A DNA stretch of 32,387 nucleotides from Clostridia bacterium (GTDB lineage Bacteria > Bacillota > Clostridia > Oscillospirales > CAG-272): assembly GCA_017398145.1 (NCBI GenBank), contig JAFQHD010000007.1, positions 1 to 32,387 on the forward strand, given 5' to 3'. The notes below the pieces were generated by a model. The model was not told the origin of the DNA, searched no databases, and worked only from the letters and a program-made list of their open reading frames with translations. Position numbers and translations under genes: made by a program. The stretch's first letter is position 1; each line of letters opens with the position of its first letter. This document shows positions 28,893 through 32,387 of this stretch, piece after piece.

Positions 28893-30122
28893 ATGGATAC
28901 AAAAGAAAAGGTGCCTGCTGTGGTGCCGAAAAAAACCGAAAAAAAGCCTCAGAAGCCATGGGTGAGACCAAGGCATCTTCTTGTGCGGAATATTGCTTTT
29001 GTTCTGCTTGCGCCCTATACTATCTGGCGCTACGGTATAAAGATAGAAAAATTCAAGGAAAAAGAGGACAGACCCTATTTTGTTCTCTGCAATCATACAA
29101 CCCCCTTTGACCAGTTTTTTTTGGGTATATCTATCCCGGGACGCATATATTACGTAGCAACAGAGGATATCTTTTCAAACGGATTTGTTTCCTCGCTTAT
29201 ACGCTACCTTATAGCCCCTATTCCCATAAAGAAGCAGGCAGCGGATATAACAGCCATACGTAACTGTATGAAGGTGGCAAAAGAGGGTGGCACCATAGCC
29301 ATAGCCCCCGAGGGTAACCGTACATACAGCGGCAAGACCGAGTATATGAGCCCTGTTATAGCCTCTCTTGCCCGCAAGCTTAAGATGCCTATAGCTCTCT
29401 ACCGTATAGAGGGAGGCTACGGCGTTCAGCCCCGCTGGAGCGACGTTGTCCGTAAGGGTAGGATGCGCGCCTATGTTTCAAGGGTCATTCAGCCCGAGGA
29501 ATATTCCGCTATGACCGACGATGAGCTTTTTGCCATTATCGAAAAGGAGCTTTACGTCCACGAAACAGAAGGGCTTTTCAAGCATAAAAAGCGTGCCGAA
29601 TATCTTGAGCGTGCAATATACTACTGTCCCGACTGCGGCTTTGCAAAGCTTGAAAGCAAGGGACACAAGGCGTGGTGTAAGTCCTGCGGCAAGGAGATAA
29701 CCTACGGTGAGGATATGACCCTGACCGGTGTTCCGTATAAGCTCGTTTCCGAATGGTACGATGCGCAGAAGGATTACGTAAACTCGGTAGATACACGTTT
29801 GCATACCGAAAAACCCATATTTACCGATACGGCATCTATCTCCGAGGTAATCATAAACAAGCGTAAGCAAAAGCTGAGAAAGGATTCTGCTATCGAGCTT
29901 TACGGTGACCGTATAGTAATCGACGGTGACTGGGTGCTGCCCTTTTCTGAGGTAACTGCGGCGGCTGTGCTCGGCAGAAACAAGCTTAACATCTACCACG
30001 ATAAGCACGTATATCAGTTTAAAGGTGACAAGAGATTCAACGCGCTTAAGTACGTAAATCTCTGTTACAGACATAAAAACATCTTAAAGGGAGACGAAAA
30101 TGGAAAATTTTTGGGATTATAG
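28893..30122 (+). CDS. PlsC-like acyltransferase with zinc-ribbon and PH-like C-terminus
   Basis: The 409-residue protein has a basic N-terminus, a hydrophobic segment (near residues 35-50), and the glycerolipid acyltransferase motifs N-H-T-T-P-F-D (HX4D) and APEGNRTYSG (PEGxR). These suggest acyl transfer to a glycerophosphate-type acceptor at the membrane. Beyond the normal PlsC length come a zinc ribbon (YYCPDCG...WCKSCG, near 245-270) and a C-terminal beta-rich part (ELYGDRIVIDGDWVLPFSEV, near 335-395) that resembles a bacterial PH domain. I chose the ATG at 28893 because GGAGG is 5 bases upstream. Its last 23 bases overlap the next gene. Confidence 0.85.
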   Translation: MDTKEKVPAVVPKKTEKKPQKPWVRPRHLLVRNIAFVLLAPYTIWRYGIKIEKFKEKEDRPYFVLCNHTTPFDQFFLGISIPGRIYYVATEDIFSNGFVSSLIRYLIAPIPIKKQAADITAIRNCMKVAKEGGTIAIAPEGNRTYSGKTEYMSPVIASLARKLKMPIALYRIEGGYGVQPRWSDVVRKGRMRAYVSRVIQPEEYSAMTDDELFAIIEKELYVHETEGLFKHKKRAEYLERAIYYCPDCGFAKLESKGHKAWCKSCGKEITYGEDMTLTGVPYKLVSEWYDAQKDYVNSVDTRLHTEKPIFTDTASISEVIINKRKQKLRKDSAIELYGDRIVIDGDWVLPFSEVTAAAVLGRNKLNIYHDKHVYQFKGDKRFNALKYVNLCYRHKNILKGDENGKFLGL

Positions 30123-31479
30123 TGCGTGGGGAGCCTTCAGTCTTGTAGCGGTATTACTTATCGCCCTGCTCCTCGCCAACGTATTAAAAAGAGTTATCAA
30201 GCCTCTTCGTGCTTCGCTTATACCTACCTCCGTGCTTGGCGGCGGTATACTTTTGGTCTTAGCGGGTCTGTACAGATTGACCACAGGTGACGTATTCTTC
30301 GATACCGCTTTCTTCGGCGGTAACGGTACTGCCAACCTTGAGCTTATTACATATCATACCCTTGCTCTCGGCTTTATTGCTTCTACCTTTAAGTCGGGAA
30401 AGGAAAAAATGAGCAAAAAACGCAGCGTTGAGATATTCAATACAGGCGTTACCACCGTTGCTACGTATCTTCTGCAGGGTGTGTTCGGTCTGGCTATATC
30501 CGTCTTAGCGGTTCTTGTAGTTCCCAAGTTTTTCTCTGCTGCAGGCATGCTTCTTCCCTTCGGTTACGGACAGGGTACGGGTCAGGCTATGAACTACGGC
30601 AACATCTATGAGACTGACTGGGGCTTCGGCGGTGGCAAGAGCTTCGGTCTTGCCATTGCGGCTTTAGGATTTCTGTCTGCAAGTATAGGTGGTGTTATCC
30701 ATCTTATGGTATTAAAGAAGCAGGGCAAGGTTTATGCTTCCGCAAAGGATAAGGTCCTTCGTAATTCCGATATTGAGACCGAAAACGAGATTCCTATGCA
30801 GGAGAGCGTTGACAAGCTTACCGTTCAGGTTGCGCTGGTTGCGGTGGCATATCTCGTTGCATATCTGATCATGTTCTTCCTCGGCAAGGCACTTCCCGGT
30901 ATGCGCTCGGTTATTTACGGCTTCAACTTCCTTTTAGGTGTCCTTTCGACTGTGCTTGTTAAGTTCGTTCTCAAACTTTTCAGAAAATCAGGTATGAACA
31001 CCCGTGATTACATAAACGATTTTCTTATGACCCGTGTCAGCAACTTCTTCTTTGATATAATGGTTGTTGCAGGTATCGCAGCTATCCGTCTCAGCATACT
31101 TAAGGATTATTGGGGCATCATACTTATTACGGGTGTGGTTGGTCTTGTTATTACCTATATCTATAACCGCATTGTGGCAAAAACTCTCTTTGCCGAATAT
31201 GCAGAGGAGCAGTTCCTTGCGATGTTCGGTATGCTTACGGGCACGGCATCCACAGGTATCATCCTGCTTCGTGAGATAGACGGAGAGTTCAAGACTCCGG
31301 CGGCAGACAACCTGGTTTATCAGAACTTCCCCGCTATCGTATTCGGCTTCCCGCTTATGTTCCTTGCTACCTATGCGCCCAAGGCACCTGTTCTCACTAT
31401 GATAATCCTTGCGATCGCATTTGCGGCGATGAACGTTATACTCTTTAGATCAAAGATTTTCAAGAGGAGGAAAAAATAA
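30100..31479 (+). CDS. GltS-like sodium:glutamate symporter family protein
   Basis: The 459-residue membrane protein has about eleven hydrophobic segments in two halves. The first half contains LPFGYGQGTGQAMNYG and the second MFGMLTGTASTGIILLREID, re-entrant loop motifs of the GltS sodium/glutamate symporter family. A charged loop (residues about 205-240) separates the halves. Substrate is inferred to be an acidic amino acid but is not proved. The start has GGGAG about 6 bases upstream, inside the end of the acyltransferase gene. Its stop overlaps the Bcp start as TAATG, so the three genes form one tightly coupled unit. Confidence 0.85.
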   Translation: MENFWDYSAWGAFSLVAVLLIALLLANVLKRVIKPLRASLIPTSVLGGGILLVLAGLYRLTTGDVFFDTAFFGGNGTANLELITYHTLALGFIASTFKSGKEKMSKKRSVEIFNTGVTTVATYLLQGVFGLAISVLAVLVVPKFFSAAGMLLPFGYGQGTGQAMNYGNIYETDWGFGGGKSFGLAIAALGFLSASIGGVIHLMVLKKQGKVYASAKDKVLRNSDIETENEIPMQESVDKLTVQVALVAVAYLVAYLIMFFLGKALPGMRSVIYGFNFLLGVLSTVLVKFVLKLFRKSGMNTRDYINDFLMTRVSNFFFDIMVVAGIAAIRLSILKDYWGIILITGVVGLVITYIYNRIVAKTLFAEYAEEQFLAMFGMLTGTASTGIILLREIDGEFKTPAADNLVYQNFPAIVFGFPLMFLATYAPKAPVLTMIILAIAFAAMNVILFRSKIFKRRKK

Positions 31480-31934
31480 TGCTTACAGTAGGTCAGAAGG
31501 CTCCCGATTTTACACTTAACGATAAGGACGGCAATCCCGTTACTCTGTCAAGCTTTATGGGCAAAAAGGTAGTTCTCTACTTTTATCCCCGTGACAATAC
31601 TCCCGGCTGTACCCGTCAGGCCTGTGCTTTTGCTTCAGCTTACGATGAATTCAAAACGAAGAACGTTGAGGTTATTGGTATCAGCAAGGACTCGGTTGCT
31701 TCTCATATCAAATTCGCAGAGAAATATAACCTTCCCTTTATACTTCTTTCCGACCCCGACCGTGCGGCTATCGAAGCCTACAGCGTATGGCAGGAAAAGA
31801 AGATGTGCGGTAAGGTATCTATGGGCGTGGTACGCACCACATTTATCATAGATGAAAACGGCATTATCGAAAAGATAATGCCAAAGGTCAAGCCCGATAC
31901 AAACGCAGAAGAAATACTTGCTTATATTGGATAA
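31479..31934 (+). CDS. bcp: Thiol peroxidase, Bcp-type peroxiredoxin
   Basis: The 151-residue protein reduces peroxides with a peroxidatic cysteine (C44 in Y-P-R-D-N-T-P-G-C-T) and a resolving cysteine (C49, five residues on), the atypical two-cysteine pattern of Bcp/PrxQ. The N-terminal VGQKAPDFTLNDKDGN and the C-terminal RTTFIIDENG segments match the family, and the length is normal. Reductant would be a thioredoxin. GAGGAGG lies 9 bases upstream of the ATG, which overlaps the previous stop by one base. A family hairpin (31968-31996) follows and may act as terminator. Confidence 0.95.
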   Translation: MLTVGQKAPDFTLNDKDGNPVTLSSFMGKKVVLYFYPRDNTPGCTRQACAFASAYDEFKTKNVEVIGISKDSVASHIKFAEKYNLPFILLSDPDRAAIEAYSVWQEKKMCGKVSMGVVRTTFIIDENGIIEKIMPKVKPDTNAEEILAYIG

Positions 31935-31942
31935 TTGATAAT

Positions 31943-32003
31943 TAATGCAGAATGCAGAATTAATGAGGAAAACAGTTGCTTTTGGCAACTGTTTTCTGCA
32001 TTT
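31943..32003. repeat. Heptad-hairpin repeat, copy C
   Basis: Two heptads TGCAGAA (from 31945) and TTAATGAG lead into the stem GAAAACAGTTGC (31968-31979), loop TTTTG, stem GCAACTGTTTTC (31985-31996), then TGCATTT. The stem is identical to those at 5821 and 21567. It lies between convergent genes and has A- and T-rich flanks, so it may act as a two-way terminator. Confidence 0.75.
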
Positions 32004-32387
32004 AAATATAAAATTCTTTTAGATCATCCAATCGTAACATTGCTGTACCATATCCGTATGACGTTCCCACATCAATATCTATCCAAGTGGGACGGTAGAG
32101 TATTTTACCTTTGCTCGCTCTGTCGTAATAAATAGTGGGAGTATGACCGAACACCGTGGTTATATCTTCAAAGTATTCGTCGTCATATTTCGGCCAAGCC
32201 CATAAAAGCTCATCGGCGGTATAGTCACAGAGCTTTTTGTTTTTATCGAAGTTTTTAAGTCCTGAGTGAACAAGGATAAAATCCTTATTTCCTGCCGTTA
32301 CGGTTTCATAGATAGGACAATCCCTTAAATAATCAAGTATGTCAAGTACCGTATTTTTGTCAAGATTATTTAAAGCTTTCAGGGTCA
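32002..32387 (-). CDS. Metallophosphoesterase (Ser/Thr phosphatase-like), 3' part
   Basis: The frame is open from the right edge to a TAA at 32004-32002, giving 128 visible residues of a C-terminus. Read on the minus strand it contains FILVHSGL, WAWPKYDDEYFED, VFGHTPTIYY and WIDIDVGTSYGYGTAML. The H in VHSGL and the H in FGHTPT match the last two metal-ligand segments of calcineurin-like phosphoesterases, and the final G-T-x-x-G segment is typical of the bacterial Ser/Thr phosphatase/ApaH-like group. The N-terminal ligands (GDxHG, GDxxD, GNH) lie beyond the window. Specificity is unknown. Confidence 0.85.
   Translation of the reverse strand, partial: TLKALNNLDKNTVLDILDYLRDCPIYETVTAGNKDFILVHSGLKNFDKNKKLCDYTADELLWAWPKYDDEYFEDITTVFGHTPTIYYDRASKGKILYRPTWIDIDVGTSYGYGTAMLRLDDLKEFYI

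Overview
The window reads as a chromosome segment of a strictly anaerobic, monoderm Clostridia bacterium, most likely a gut member of the Oscillospirales/Ruminococcaceae group. The grounds are three S-layer-homology (SLH) surface proteins, a class III (oxygen-sensitive) ribonucleotide reductase, a BlaI/BlaR1-type pair, a Gram-positive type L10 leader, a choloylglycine-hydrolase-family enzyme, strong AGGAGG ribosome binding sites and sigma-A promoters with 17-bp spacers. The genus assignment is inference. No rRNA, tRNA, CRISPR array, transposase or phage gene was found.

Layout. 1-2645: the 3' part of an SLH surface protein and a YibE/F membrane protein, converging on an XRE-type membrane regulator (2625-3392) through a shared two-way terminator. 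3467-5731: a minus-strand blaI-blaR1-membrane protein operon with a double operator. 5917-8537: htpG with a coupled downstream gene that looks like a degenerate prephenate-dehydratase/ACT protein. 8673-13605: a C-GCAxxG-C-C protein, a hairpin array, nrdG, three NrdR boxes, nrdD with a fused glutaredoxin-like domain, and trxB. 13598-17199: a MATE exporter and an aconitase-family hydratase on the minus strand. 17342-21525: an SLH-anchored polysaccharide deacetylase, an RlmCD-type rRNA methyltransferase, a zinc-ribbon protein and a PfkB kinase. 21529-23027: a MITE-like repeat, then rplJ-rplL with an attenuating L10 leader. 23227-25701: a large SLH surface protein. 25808-26872: a GNAT acetyltransferase and an HD hydrolase. 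26876-27071: a second hairpin array. 27075-28799: a radical SAM/SPASM protein and a choloylglycine hydrolase from a very short divergent promoter. 28893-31934: acyltransferase, GltS-like symporter and Bcp peroxiredoxin, overlapping end to end. 32002 to the right edge: the 3' part of a metallophosphoesterase on the minus strand.

How the genes work together. The clearest module is anaerobic dNTP synthesis: NrdG activates NrdD, three NrdR boxes around the nrdD promoter give feedback control, the fused C-P-N-C domain on NrdD is a likely built-in thiol reductant, and TrxB directly downstream is its likely reductase. The SLH proteins and the deacetylase point to active cell-wall surface remodelling.

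The most unusual signal is two intergenic arrays of short hairpins (9127-9365 and 26876-27071). Each consists of many small palindromes with different stems, separated by a constant heptamer (TGAATTG in one, GCGATAT in the other) that switches to its reverse complement at the middle of the array. A separate dispersed element, made of tandem heptads followed by an identical 12-bp hairpin, occurs three times (5821, 21529, 31943), with a probable fourth relative at 23031.
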